Source: Aquarana catesbeiana (Eukaryota > Chordata > Amphibia > Anura > Ranidae). Taken from it: DNA of 64,000 bases. Location: NCBI RefSeq assembly GCF_042186555.1, contig NC_133325.1, positions 94,091,464 through 94,155,463 on the forward strand, in the 5' to 3' direction. Both the position numbers and the translations under genes were made by a program. Shown here piece after piece: positions 22,019-33,015 of the stretch (its first letter is position 1; each line of letters opens with the position of its first letter). The notes under the pieces are model-generated. The model was not told where the DNA came from, searched no databases, and worked only from the letters and a program-made list of their open reading frames with translations.

Positions 22019-22325
22019 AGATTCACCTGTCTGACATCAGCCTAACAGCTTAGATTCACCTGTCTGACATCAGCCTAACAGCTTAGATTCACCTGTCTGA
22101 CATCAGCCTAACAGCTTAGATTCACGTGTCTGACATCAGCCTAACAGCTTAGATTCACCTGTCTGACATCAGCCTAACAGCTTAGATTCACCTGTCTGAC
22201 ATCAGCCTAACAGCTTAGATTCACCTGTCTGACATCAGCCTAACAGTTTAGATTCACCTGGCTGACATCAGCCTAACAGTTTAGATTCACCTGTCTAACA
22301 TCAGCCTAACAGCTTAGATTCACCT
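22019..22325. repeat. 33-bp tandem array, about 9.3 copies
   Basis: The unit AGATTCACCTGTCTGACATC followed by AGCCTAACAGCTT repeats every 33 bp with very few substitutions (CACGTG in one unit, GGCTG in another, CAGTTT in two). There are no unique spacers, so this is not CRISPR-like. High homogeneity suggests recent expansion. Confidence 0.93.
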
Positions 22326-23091
22326 GCTATTGTTTACAAGAGAGGGCTGGTAGTCCGCCACGATTCAGTTGTAATAGAAAAATAGATTTTAGTGAAATTT
22401 GAAAGCAAATTTCCAACCAGTGCTTTTAGATACAGAGGTGAATGGTGGCTTGTTAAGTTTTTTTACTGCTTGTTTAGAATATGTAAATAATTTAGAATGT
22501 AGAGTCTGGGCACAGGTTCATTTTAATTGAAAAAGCAATTAGGGTTGATGACACTGATTAAACTGGGTATGAAGAGCAATGCAACAGTGAAGTTACATTT
22601 TCATTCCAAAAGTTAATTTGTTGTGTAGCATGAAAAATCTGCTGCCAAAATTTTAAGACTGCTAGAGACTGCAAAGAGGTTTCCTTGGTTTTCTTCTACA
22701 ACTACAATCATTTTATTTAAAATGAAAAGATCCCTTTGTTGCCATTAGTCATCTCCACATATTAGATTACAACCCTTTACGCTTTAAAGTATAACTAAAG
22801 GCAAAACATTTTTTGTAGGTTTTAGATGGAGTGCAGAGTGATTGCTGTGTCTCTGTTAGGCTGCATTCACACCCGTGCGCAGCGTCTTTCAGCCTTTTTC
22901 CGGTGTTTTTTTTTTTTGCACGTTTTTATGCATGATTTTGGCACATTTTTATGCGCAATTTTGAGCTTTGCCGGTTTTTTATTAGCCAATAGAGAAAACT
23001 CATCTGTTGCATCATTTGTTGCTAGGTATTTCAGCTTTTATAGCTTTTATTTTCTATTATTCATTTTTTTTTTGTTAGGGTAAGGGGTTAG
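22326..23091. other. No gene identified; possible MITE start
   Basis: GGCTGCATTCACACCCGTGCG near 22859 resembles the start of a widespread short element, related in style to 32327-32555 and 61285-61545. The right end was not found. Confidence 0.45.
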
Positions 23092-23283
23092 AGTTAAAGT
23101 GGAGGGCCACCCTGAAAAAAAAAATTCCACCAAAAATCCTAAAAAAAAAAAAAAAACATTTGGAAAAAAAAAAATTATACTTACCTAAACCCTTGTTGCT
23201 AGGCGGCCTTCCTAATCTGCCTCTTCCTATTCCGCGGCGTGTTCTGCTCCTCGGTGAGTGGCCCCGTTGTCTTCTGGGAACTT
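23092..23283. mobile_element. TTAA-type MITE fragment
   Basis: TTAAAGTGGAGGGCCACCC near 23092 matches the AGTTCC-family start. Two A-runs follow, then ACTTACCTAAACCC and a GC-rich part. No right end was found. Confidence 0.5.
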
Positions 23284-23304
23284 ATTTTTTGTTAGGGTGT
23301 TAAT

Positions 23305-23378
23305 ACTTCTACTAGTACTACTACTACTACCACTACTACTACTACTAATAATAATAATAAATTAATAAATACATGTAA
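23305..23378. repeat. Trinucleotide and ATAA microsatellite
   Basis: ACT/TAC repeats pass into AAT repeats and then ATAAAT units. Confidence 0.85.
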
Positions 23379-23416
23379 AATAAATACACAAATAAATAAA
23401 AATGATCATAAATAAC

Positions 23417-23665
23417 GGAAAATTTTCTATCAAATACTTACCGTAATTTTCCTTTCCTGATGGACTCCATGGCAGTCTATCTGTGGGTTAACCCCACCTC
23501 CTCTCCAATGCTATAGGACCCCATTCCCATAAATTTGAACTCCTAGCTAGCGAATGTGTTCCGTAACTAGCCAACTCTTGACCAATGGGTGGGAACTCCA
23601 TCTGCCATGGAGTCCATCAAGAAAGGAAAATGACGGTAAGTATTTGATAGAAAATTTTCAGTTTT
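23417..23665. repeat. Inverted repeat next to DIRS recombinase
   Basis: GAAAATTTTCTATCAAATAC at 23418 pairs with its complement near 23642-23661, and CTGATGGACTCCATGGCAG pairs with CTGCCATGGAGTCCATCA near 23592-23610. The outer arms are about 60 bp with a few mismatches. A third partial copy (CTGACAGACTCCACGGCAG) follows at about 23667. Confidence 0.85.
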
Positions 23666-23745
23666 CCTGACAGACTCCACGGCAGTCTACGTGTGGCAAA
23701 TAACTAGTCAAACCACACAGGTGGGTATGCTGATCAAAAAGAAAT

Positions 23746-24700
23746 TTAATTTGCCCCGTCAATCGACAGGATTCTTAAACCAAAGTTCACAGATGATAGA
23801 GAGGCAGGTTCTATGCAATAATGTGACATAAAGGTATTAATGGAAGCCCACAAGGCTGCTTTGCAAATGTCATCTGGAGCCACATGTCGGGCTGCTGCCC
23901 AGGAAGCCACCATGCCCCTGGTGGAGTGTGCCGTCACTGCCTCTGGAGGAGCCAAGCCCTTAGCCCAATAAGCCTGCTGGATGAATTGGACGATCCAGGC
24001 CGCAATCGTTCTGGTTGAAGCTCGCTTCCCTTTGTTATTCCTGGAGTGCAGGATAAACAGGTAGTCAGAACATCTAAAGGAGGAAGTAACTTGCAGGTAT
24101 TCCTTCAGTATTTCCCCTACATCCAGAGGGCGAGCTTCAGTGGACCCTGGGGGGGTCCTGAATGTAGGCAGGACAATTTCTTGGTTCTCATGGAACACTG
24201 AAGTAACTTTCCACCCGGTCCAGGAAGAAAGTCGGGAATGGTTCCTTATGACCTAAGGACCCGATCTCAGAGAACCTTTTGCCTGAGGTGATGGCTACTA
24301 GGAAGGCGACTTTTGCAGAAAGGTCTTTGATAGAAAGCGGAGCCTATCCCGTGGTACTGAGTACAGTCAGTCAGTCCAGAACAAGAGGAAAATCCCACTT
24401 GGGGAATCTTGGCCTTCTTTTGGGCCTGAGTCTTGCCACCCCATGGAAGAACTGCAGGTTTAGAGGATGAATGGCCCATGATGTTCCGGAGAAGACAGAC
24501 AGGGCTGAGACTAGGACCCTGAGGGAGCTGATGGATAGAGACAGAGCTAGGCCGGATTGAAGGAAGCTGAGGATATCTTGGATTCCTGGATCTCTAAATG
24601 ATCTACCCGTAGAGGATGAGAATTCAACAAACTTGGCCCATATTCTCCTGTAGACCTTATTCGTGCTTGCCTTTCTTGAGCTCTCCCCTCTACATTGCAA
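23746..24700 (-). pseudogene. DIRS tyrosine recombinase pseudogene
   Basis: This is the C-terminal enzyme of a DIRS element, which integrates circular DNA by site-specific recombination. The N-terminal core-binding part (24700-24371) reads TNKVYRRIWAKFVEF and LQSGLALSLSISSLRVLVSA. The catalytic part contains AITSGKRFSEIGSL near 24290 with the first catalytic Arg, then HSTRGMVASWAA (His-x-x-Arg) and WASINTFMSHY with the nucleophile Tyr in the 24198-23746 frame. A stop and frame changes between about 24371 and 24198 disconnect the halves. All four key residues can be found but not in one frame. I infer it is inactive. The stop is at 23746-23748. Confidence 0.88.
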
Positions 24701-24769
24701 ATCCCCCTCTCCGTCAGAGACTCTTTACCTATACTGGAGTTGCGGTATGCCAGATTGACACACCGCAAC

Positions 24770-24880
24770 AACGATCGCGTGATGCTTGTTATTCTGAAAG
24801 ACGTCATCTGACGTCCGGTCAGGGTAACACAAGCACTTTGCCGACGTCATTTTGCTATATGGCGGGTGGCAAGTGGTTAA
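24770..24880 (-). mobile_element. TTAA-family terminal fragment, minus orientation
   Basis: ACGTCATCTGACGTCCGGTC and GGCGGGTGGCAAGTGG run into TTAA at 24877-24880. Similar to the terminus at 46400-46492. It meets the next element head to head at the shared TTAA. Confidence 0.6.
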
Positions 24881-26014
24881 CCGCTTGCTGGCCAGCCGCC
24901 ATCATTATTTGGCGGCATACAAGAAAAAGAACCACTGCTCCAGGTATATGATGAAAGACTGATTGGAATGTATCATAGAGTGCCAGCCCCGGCCTGCCTC
25001 CGTGGGAAACTTGTGAAAGAAGAAAGAAATGGCTGCACATCCAGAAATCCCATCTTGTGCTTAAATATAGATGTATGTGTGAAACGTGTCTATGTGACCA
25101 TATGTTGGTGTCTTTGGTGTTATCTTTGTGAACAATAAAAGGCAATCGGGATTTCTGGATGTGTCGGCTCTCCTGTGCAAATCGCCGTAGCTGTATGGCG
25201 GCTCGCGCATGTGCAGTTGAGGACAGGAGTGTGCCTGTGGGTCGGACGGACTCGATGTCTGCCGGTGACCCGCGATCGCCTATTACAGAGGCAGGACAGG
25301 GAACTGGACAGAGAACTGCCTTTGTAAACAAGGTGATTGCCCTTTCTGACAGGTAACATGTCAGAGATCTTCTGTTCCCAGTGATCAGGAACAGTGATCT
25401 CTGTCATGTCCCTGGCAGTCCATCCCCCCTACAGTTCGAACACACCCAGGGCACACATTTAACCCCTTGATCACCCCCTAGTGTTAACCCCTTTCCTGCC
25501 AGAGACATTTATACAGTAATCAGTGGCTATTTGTAGCAGTGATCGCTGTATAAATGTCAATGTTCCCAAAAAAGTGTCAAAAGTGTCCAATCTGTCCGCC
25601 GCAATGTCGCAGTCCCGTTAAAGATCGCAGATCGCTGCCATTACTAGTTAAAAAAATTAAAATAATAAAAATGCCATAAATCATCCCTATTTTGTAGACG
25701 CTATAACTTTTGCGCAAACCAATATCAATATACACCTATTGAGATTTTCTTTACCAAAAATATGTAGAAGAATATATATCGGCCTAAACTGATGAATAAA
25801 TTAGCTTTTTTTTTGTTTTGTTTTTTGTATGTGTAAAAGTAAAAAAAAAAAAGAACCAAGAGAAATCTCTATTTGTGGGAAAAAAAGGAAATCAATTTGG
25901 TTTGGGTACATGGTCACACGACCGCGCAATTGTCAGTTAAAGCGACGCAGTGCCAAATCACAAAAAATGGCCTGGTCATTAGGGGGCAAATCCTTCCGGG
26001 AATGAAGTAGTTAA
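24877..26014 (+). mobile_element. TTAA-bounded non-autonomous element, copy 3
   Basis: TTAA at 24877-24880 and 26011-26014. The left terminus is CCGCTTGCTGGCC. The right half has AATATGTAGAAGAATATATA, CGCGCAATTGTCAG, GACGCAGTGCCAAATC and CCGGGAATGAAGTAG. There is no internal minisatellite. About 215 bp at 24935-25150 appear to be a separate insertion. Confidence 0.72.
24935..25160. mobile_element. Unclassified insertion with short inverted motif
   Basis: CACATCCAGAAATCCC near 25035 is inverted as GGGATTTCTGGATGTG near 25148. An AATAAAAGG lies just before the second. The segment interrupts the GC-rich part of TTAA copy 3. Its class is not known. Confidence 0.4.
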
Positions 26015-26395
26015 AGCAGAGTTCCACCCAAAAATGGAACTTCCGTTTAAGTACTCGTGACCCCCTGACATGCCACATTTGCCATGGCCTTTTATTTGGG
26101 GGGGGGGGGGGGGGGGGGGTACCTAGTTTTCACAGGTACCCAGCTCCCACTTCCTCTCCTGGTGCTGCGACACTGAGCGGACATTCACCTCTCCCCCTCC
26201 CTCCCTGCAATCTTCTGGGAGACATCACAGGTCCCAGAAGATTGTCCAGCCATTCATAAAATGTGGCTCACGCATGCGCAGTGCACACTCGGCTGTGAGG
26301 CCACAGCCGGGTACCCACTCTTGCAATGCTGGTGCTGCAGAGAGGAGGGGGAGAGAAGCGAGGCTTCGGGCAGCGGACACGTGAGTGTCTGTTTA

Positions 26396-27367
26396 TTAAC
26401 CTCTTCCTGTCCGCTCTGTAGCTGTCATTAACCTACATTGTTGGAAAGCCATCACTAGATGTCCTCCCCTTTGCGCACGCGACACGTTCTGTGATCCCTG
26501 AGTCAATGAGACTCGGATGATCACAGATCGGAGTAAGGGGCCGATCCCGGCCCCTTACCACATGATCAGCTGTCAGTCAATGACAGCTGATCACGTTATG
26601 TAAACAGAAAATCTGTAATCGTTTTTTTTTTTCTCAAGCCAATCACCGGCTTTCGTGTAAGGGGCATTGGTCCCGAAGAGGAAGAAGCACAGCCACCTCA
26701 TCTGTGCCCACCAGTGCCGCTTGTCCTTGCCACCTGCCAGTGCCCACAGTGCATATCAGTGCCCACCAACCAGTGCCCACCAGTGTATAACAGTGCCACC
26801 TAGCAGTGCTGCCTATCAGTGTCACCTACCAGTGCCCATTACTGCCTATCACTGTCACCCATCAGTGCCCATCACTGCCACCTATCAGTGCCACCAATTA
26901 GTGCCCTTCAGTTCCACCTATCAATGCCCTTCAGTGCCACCCATTAGTGCCACCTCTCAGTGTCCACCAGTGCTACCTCATCATTGCCCACCAGTGCCGC
27001 CTATCAGTGCCCACCAGTGCCGCCTATCAGTGACGAGCAGTGCCGCCTATCAGTGCCCATCAGTGCCGCCCTATAAGTGCCCATCAATGCAGCCTATCGG
27101 TGCCCATCAATGCAGCCTCATCAGCGTACATCAATGAAGGAGAAAAATTACCTGTTTGCAAAATTTTATAACAAAAAATAAACAACCCAGAGGTGATCAA
27201 ATACCACCAAAAGAAAGCTCTGTTTGTGGGAAAAAAAATGATAAAAATGTAATTTGGGTACAGTGTTGTATGACCGCGCAATTGTTGTTCAAAGAGTGAG
27301 AGCGCTGAAAGCTGAAAACTGGTCTGGGCAGGAGGGGGGTTTAAGTGCCCAGTAAGTAAGTGGTTAA
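26396..27367 (+). mobile_element. TTAA-bounded non-autonomous element, copy 4, nested
   Basis: Body 26400-27363 with perfect TTAA at both ends (26396-26399, 27364-27367). Starts CCTCTTCCTGTCCGC, ends CCCAGTAAGTAAGTGG, and carries ATACCACCAAAAGAAAGC near 27202. A large internal minisatellite lies at 26695-27135. Flanking sequences join into a continuous MITE when the body and one TTAA are removed on paper. Confidence 0.85.
26695..27135. repeat. Internal minisatellite, CAGTGCCCACCAGTGCC units
   Basis: Degenerate repeats of GCCCATCAGTGCC, GCCTATCAGTGCC and related units, the reverse complement of those at 18150-18385. The long Cys/Pro/Ser-rich frame at 26667-27137 is produced by this repeat. 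Confidence 0.88.
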
Positions 27368-27423
27368 AAGTCAGCAGCTGCACTTTTTGTAGCTGCTGAC
27401 TTTTAAATGGGTGGAACGCCGCT

Positions 27424-27770
27424 TTAAGCCTGATACACACAATGAGATTATCGGACGAATGATCATCCGTTTTTCTTTTTTTGCATGCTAGTCTCCATAT
27501 GAGAAATGAAGATGTTACTAAAGTTACGACAGAATAACAATTCAGAAGTGATGTAACATATATTGTATTTTATTTGTATTTTCTGACTAAAACTGTACTG
27601 ATTCAACCATCTGGTATCGTACAAGAAAAATTTTCGTGCTTGTCCCATAGGATAATTTTGCATGACCTGTCCTGATCCAATCTGTGTACAATGATCAGAT
27701 ACGAACGCTTAAAAATCTGTATTTTTGATATGTTTTTCTGATCGTGCGCACTAGACTTTATGCTATCTAA
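27424..27770. mobile_element. Harbinger-like element fragment
   Basis: TTAAGCCTGATACACACAAT, then ATTATCGGACGAATGATCATCCG, then GATCGTGCGCACTAGAC near 27740. The termini resemble the GCC...GTACACA ends of the elements at 35196 and 47694. It shares its TTAA with the preceding MITE. Confidence 0.5.
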
Positions 27771-28074
27771 AATGAAAAAAAAAGTTTTCCCTTTAGTTAG
27801 CACTTTAAACAAGTGGGATGGGTGACTTCTCTATGGCAACGGGGTCTTCCTGCATCTCCGTATCTCCCCGCTCACTGAGCATGTTAAGACTGTTGCGCAG
27901 CAAATATAAGTCTCTATATCAGGGGAGGTCAACTTGCAAAAGTCAGTGTCATTAAAACTTTCCCTCACTGGCAAGTTGGCAAGGAAAACACTGAGTATGG
28001 GCTGCTGGGGCCTGAGGGCGCAAGATAAGTACCAATAGGCTGTAGGTTGGACATGAAGACTCTACATCCTAGAC
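27771..28074. other. No gene identified
   Basis: Nothing recognisable. Confidence 0.5.
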
Positions 28075-28530
28075 CAGCCTTTCTCAAACTTTTGAACCCA
28101 TGAGGAACCCTGAAAATAATTTTCACATTCTCAGGGAAATTCTGCTGAATCAGATTACAGCTACAGTTCATGTTACATTTCCATGATCAATAAGCTGATT
28201 AAAAGTTTTTAATAAAAGAATAAGAAATGTGGTGTACCCAGCGTATTTACAACCCAGGACAGATTATTTCGACAACAACTCCCTACAAAATCTTTTTGGT
28301 AAAGTACTTAAAATGAGCAATAACTGCAGAAAAGAAAGCCAGACAGTGAAAGTTGTGGTGTCCTCTAACATTAGAAGTCACTGTAGAAGTGACCCCTTGC
28401 ATTGGTGGTTAGTGGAAAATGTTCTACTTGCATCGATGGTCAATGTGGTGGGATATCAATGCATCATTGCTGTTCCAGGAACCTCTAGCAAAATCAGAAG
28501 GAACCCTAATATGGGAATGTTTCTAATTAT
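28075..28530. repeat. Interspersed repeat with GAACCCT motifs
   Basis: ACCAGCCTTTCTCAAAC, GAGGAACCCTGAAAAT, GCATTGGTGGTTAGTGG and GGAACCCTAATATGG recur in the same style at 36961-37380, in the same order in part. Class unknown. Confidence 0.5.
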
Positions 28531-31321
28531 TTAGGCATTATAGCAATAATATTTTACCAAATACTGCAATATGAATATTTACATTTTAATGGCTTCCATC
28601 ACAGACACACTTTCAAGAGCACCCTAAAGAAAACATGAGCTAGGAGAAAATGTAGACTGTCTTTTCTAACCTCTCCTTCAGGCTTCAATGTTTTCTATTT
28701 GGCCTAATTGGAACCAGCATACTAATCAGGAGTTCTGACTTTGACTTGAGTATGACTTCACTTACAGCAAGCATGTTCTATGTCAATAACTAAGAAAGTA
28801 TTGAAGCTAGAGATAGCCAGTGAACTATCATTTTTAGATGGAGGTCAGCAATGGCAGCCTGTACATTCCTTTCAGTACAGTTTTGCTTTAAAGTGTATGC
28901 AAAACCAGTTTTTGTTGTTGTTTTGTATAGAAGGTAGAAGGGTTAGAACCTTTGTCCAGGTTGTTTTGCTGTCTATGACCTTGTGTTGGATATTCACCTT
29001 CACTATTAGCTCTTGTTACCATTGTCTCCGGTGTGTGGAAAGTGAGGGAAAATCCAATGACTTTCGGTTGTCACAGAAAGAGAAGATGGGGGAAACTTCC
29101 AGTGGTGGAACCTGTTCTGTTGGCAGCTAAAAGCAGGTATATCCTTGGTTTTTAGAGGCCTCATCTTACTTTCTGCTAAGTCTTTGGGACCGAAAGCAAA
29201 GGGAAATCTTCCCAATGGGACACAGACAGTATAAAAGGGTCAAGGGTCATGGAGCACCAAGTCCCCTTTCATATAGGTGCCATGAACAGATCCACTGCTT
29301 CCATGAACAGATCCCCCACTGAATCGAAGTAGAATGCAACAGATGTCACTTTTTTGACACCTGTGCCTGTTCATTTTTTAGCTCCATTTAAAAACCAGGG
29401 TGCTTTCCAGGCACAGATTGGATCTAGGGATGGCTGAATGTAAACAGACTTGCATCCTTTACATCAGACTGCCTCAAATCTGTCATATTTAAGTAAAAAA
29501 AAAAAAAAAATAACCCCAAAAAACAGAAAGTGCTGCAGACCTTTCTCATTTTTTTTCCAGGACTGGACGGACTCAGAGGCAAGCAGATGTAAGCAGATGC
29601 ACATCCGTTTACACTTGCCTGCCCACGAGGGCTGCCATCCGTCATTTACCCGGATAGTCTGGGTTTCAGACCTCCTGAAACCCAGACACAATATACATAA
29701 TGGACTGTGGCACCCCAAGTAACCGAGTAACACAACCGCCAAGTGTATAAGGGTGTGCATGGGATCCATTCCCATATACGGACAGGACAGGAGAGAGGGC
29801 TTGGTCTGCTCCTCCTCCTCCCACCTCTACCCCTCTGTCTGCCTACCCACACTCCAACCTCAGATGTTCTGTACCACAGGAATAGGATGTGTGGGCTGGA
29901 AATCTGAAGTTCAGCACCAGGCAGATACATCATGGATGAAAGGTGTCAATGTCTGAGCCTTCATCCTCGGGTGAGTGAGATCACCATCATGTCTGTGACT
30001 GAAGTCACCCCCCACCCTCCCTTCTTTCTCCTGCCACTAAGCGAGTGAATACACTAAGGTACAGTAAGAGGGACTCAGATGTAAGGGATGCCCTGTGGTC
30101 TTTGGGAACCCTAATTTAAGGGGAAATGTTGGGAACTCTGATGTAAGTGGGAGGTTTGATGAGGAGAAACCCCCTTATATTAGAGTTCCCCTTTACACCA
30201 GAGTCCACAGCATTTCCCCTTAAAAAAAATTGCCATGAGATGCTAAAGTGTTCGGGTTTGACTTGAAGAAAAGCTGTCAAATCTACTGCCCACAGACTTA
30301 CATAGAGCTGTAAACAGGTCCACCTTAAAAAATAAAAGGGGCCTAATTTACACAGAAAATCAAAAATACAATATATGAGGAACAACTGTATAATAAGTCT
30401 ACATATGTAATATGTAATATATTGTTCTAGAGTGCCAACGTACTTTAACAGCATCACTAAGATTTTTTTTTACTTCATATTTTAACTTTTCAACACTAAA
30501 GATTAGACTAGATCAGGCAGAATCATGTTGTGTAAAGGCCACAAATGTGGCTTTGTAGAATTGCCTATAACTGATCTTTATACTAAAATCAATGAAATAC
30601 AGTAGACAGATCTCAAACAGTTCCGAGTACATAGAATTTCTGTAATTAAAAAAAAAAAAAAAAAAAACAACATTACAAAATCCAGATCCGTGGTTATTAG
30701 CAATTGTTTATACAAAAGGCTCTCTCCTACAGTATACAGCAGATGAACCGATAAAGAAAATCTCTAGATTATAAATGCTGTCTGTAATTAGCCTTTTGCA
30801 GAATAACGACAAATTGTCTTATTTATATGGCAAGGAGCAACCAATTAGCAATTATCTCTCATTGTTTGCCTGTTCTAAAGCGATGAAGAGCACTCTATAG
30901 TACAATAACCCCACAGCATGCGTCCAACTGCAATTTTCAAACTAGGCTGTGTAATTCACTAAAGGGTTAAAGGGGATCTTTCACCAACCACAGAGCCTTG
31001 GTCATGCAGCAGTTCCCTGATTAGATAAAGGGACATGTTATTACCCAGTCTATCAGTGTCCGGATTAATGTTTTGGTGCAATACAAAGTTTGTTCTGGCT
31101 CTGGACATGTATACTAATTGTCCATCATTTACAGGCATAAAGCAGTGAGAGGAGAGATTCAAGTCTACCCAACTACAATTGAGCATTTTGAAAAATTAAG
31201 GTATAGATTTTAGCAGAAGTGACATGAAGTTAATACCTGTAATTATAGTATTCAATATACTGTATGAATTGTTCTTTTTATTTTACATGCCTTTTTTTAT
31301 TTTTCTGCATATTAACATGCA
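28531..31321. other. No gene identified
   Basis: Contains A-runs (about 29496-29511 and 30649-30667) and several 70-115-codon frames with no domain, no plausible splice sites and low-complexity content. A TTTAAAGTGTATGC motif near 28887 may be a MITE end. I see no host gene here. Confidence 0.5.
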
Positions 31322-31520
31322 GATTAAAGTGATTCTAAAGGAAAGATTGTTTAAAAAAAATAAAAATAAATACCAAACATGTTACACTTACCTGTTCTGG
31401 CACAGAGCAGCCCCAATCCTATTTTTTTTGGGGTCCCTCTTTGGAGGTCCTGCCCCCCCCCCTGCTGGGTGCCCCCAAAAGCAAGCCTCTTAATCAAAAA
31501 AAAAAAAAATTTTAAATTAC
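31322..31520. mobile_element. TTAAAG-type MITE fragment
   Basis: ATTAAAGTGATTCTAAAGG opens a segment with ACACTTACCTGTTCTGGCAC and a C-run near 31451, like the interiors of other TTAAAG elements here. No right terminus. Confidence 0.45.
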
Positions 31521-32326
31521 ATTTGGCAGGGAGCAGCGGTTTTAATATTGCTTTAGGGGCAATATTAAAAATGCTAAATAACTTTCCTGGGGGATACTCT
31601 CAACGTTCCTGTGAAGTGGCGCTTCAGTACGACATACACAACCTACTACATCAACACTAATATACAAATACAAAGATTAAATAATGCTGTTTAAATTGCT
31701 GGTAAATCACACCTTCCGCTTCTGTAATTCTGTTTCTAAACAGATGCAGATTCCCTTGATACATAATAGACCTTTAACCTAGGCTCTGTCTGATAAAGAT
31801 GCTAATAAGGTCCCTCACAAAAAAAAAATACAAAGCAGACCTCCTTGATAAGAAGGCTGTCATAGTGAATGTATAATACAGCTGTCATGTGCAGTAGTGG
31901 TATTTCTACTCTACATGATGTTAGACTTCCACCAAATGGGTACAAAATGCAGTGTTTAGACAAACGCATGAACAGCCAAGATTTGACTTTGCCTAAAGTT
32001 TCACTTAAAAAAAAAAAAAAAAAAATGTTCACTGCAGAGTTAAGCAGAACTTCACCCTAAAGCCCTTCACCCTACACACAGGCTGAATGCCGGGCATCAT
32101 CAGCCGGTTAAAAAAAAGCTGACCGACATTCGGCTCTTGTGTAAGGAAACCGGTCTGACAGAAGCTGGTCGGCTCCAGATCAGCGCTCTCAGCCAATGGC
32201 GTAGGGCATTGATCGAAGTGTTCTGGCCGGAGCCTGTCCCCATGTTAGAACACAACAGCTCAGCGGGGAGATTGCTGTACTAACGTTGGATTGTTAGTAC
32301 AGCATCTCCGACCGGTTGTACCAGGC
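31521..32326. other. No gene identified
   Basis: Non-coding, with an A-run near 32006-32025 and GC-rich repeat-like sequence after 32070. Nothing specific is recognised. Confidence 0.5.
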
Positions 32327-32555
32327 TTAAGGCTACGTATGCACCGGAGAGTAGGCCCGGTGTGAATAGTAGCGGAGGGAATCAGAGATTCCTGCTGCAG
32401 CTCTCAGCTGCTGGGTGTGGCCACTGGCCCCGTTTAATATAATGACAGGTCTAAGTTGCGGTAGCCGACGACCTGTTGTTATAGTGAACGGGGCTGGCGA
32501 CCGAACCTAGCCACTCAGAGCCACAGCAGGAATCTTGGTGTGAATGTAGCCTTAA
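32327..32555. mobile_element. Short TTAA-bounded MITE
   Basis: TTAA at 32327-32330 and 32552-32555. Termini GGCTACGTATGCACCGG and GGTGTGAATGTAGCC are imperfect inverted repeats. No coding sequence. Confidence 0.7.
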
Positions 32556-33015
32556 GGGGAAGTTCCACTTTATGTCCTCCCCCCCATCACATTTGGCACA
32601 TTATATTTTTTGAGGGAGAGTGGGTACCTAGTTCTATTTATCTAGGCCAGGGATCCTCAAACAAAGGCCCTCCAGCTGTTGCGGAACTACACGTCCCATG
32701 AGGCATTGTAAAACTCTGACATTCACAGACATGACTAGGCATGATGGGAATTGTAGTTCCTGAACAACTAGCGGGCCATAGTTTGAAGACCCCTGGCCTA
32801 GGCAATCCAAATGGAAGTTTCCCCCTCCCTTCCACGCAGCCTTCTGGGACATGTCACGTGTCCCAGAAGGTGGCAGGATCATTCACAAAGTGCAGCACGG
32901 CTCGAAAATGTGCAGTTGGAAGCCAGCTGTGAAGCCGCAAGGAGTCACAACCGGCTCCCCACAGTAAACACCATGGCCCCATGGTCCCATAGTTGGGAGT
33001 GGTGCAGAATTGATT
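32552..33015. mobile_element. AGTTCC MITE fragment
   Basis: Starts TTAAGGGGAAGTTCCAC, sharing TTAA with the previous MITE, and includes CATTTGGCACATTATA, GGGTACCTAG, a hairpin at 32840-32870 and GTGCAGCACGGCTCG, in the family order. It is split by a palindromic hAT MITE at 32648. The right end is not distinct. Confidence 0.65.
32648..32795. mobile_element. Palindromic hAT-type MITE
   Basis: Starts CAGGGATCCTCAAAC and ends GTTTGAAGACCCCTG. The arms also share CCCTCCAGCTGTTG / CAACTAGCGGG and GGAACTAC / GTAGTTCC. Flanking octamers ATCTAGGC and GCCTAGGC match at six of eight. It lies inside the AGTTCC MITE. Confidence 0.75.

Larger units (their letters stand above)
23417..24720 (-). mobile_element. 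DIRS-type retrotransposon fragment
   Basis: The minus strand carries a tyrosine recombinase relic followed by an inverted repeat region at 23417-23665, fitting the DIRS order in which the recombinase lies near a terminal repeat and no integrase is used. Reverse transcriptase and gag parts were not found, so only the recombinase end is present. The fragment abuts a TTAA-family terminus after about 24720. Confidence 0.75.
26011..27427. mobile_element. TTAA-bounded AGTTCC MITE, split by a nested element
   Basis: Starts TTAAAGCAGAGTTCCACCC (TTAA 26011-26014) and ends GGGTGGAACGCCGCTTTAA (TTAA 27424-27427). A 22-base G-run lies at 26098-26119. The internal hairpin AGTCAGCAGCTGCA / GTAGCTGCTGACT follows at 27368. 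At 26396 a different TTAA element is inserted exactly within TTAA, as shown by intact relatives at 20694 and about 59562. Confidence 0.82.

Noticed and set aside
22019..22325. Regular short repeats that could suggest a CRISPR-like array
   Set aside because: Units are directly adjacent with no unique spacers, and the window is eukaryotic.
26667..27137. A 156-codon Cys/Pro/Ser-rich frame
   Set aside because: It is a direct translation of the internal minisatellite in a TTAA-family element. The same applies to 17967-18385 and 45827-46169.
28780..29130. A 116-codon frame with a hydrophobic stretch
   Set aside because: It starts beside a TTTAAAGTG MITE-like motif and lacks any recognised domain or splice structure.
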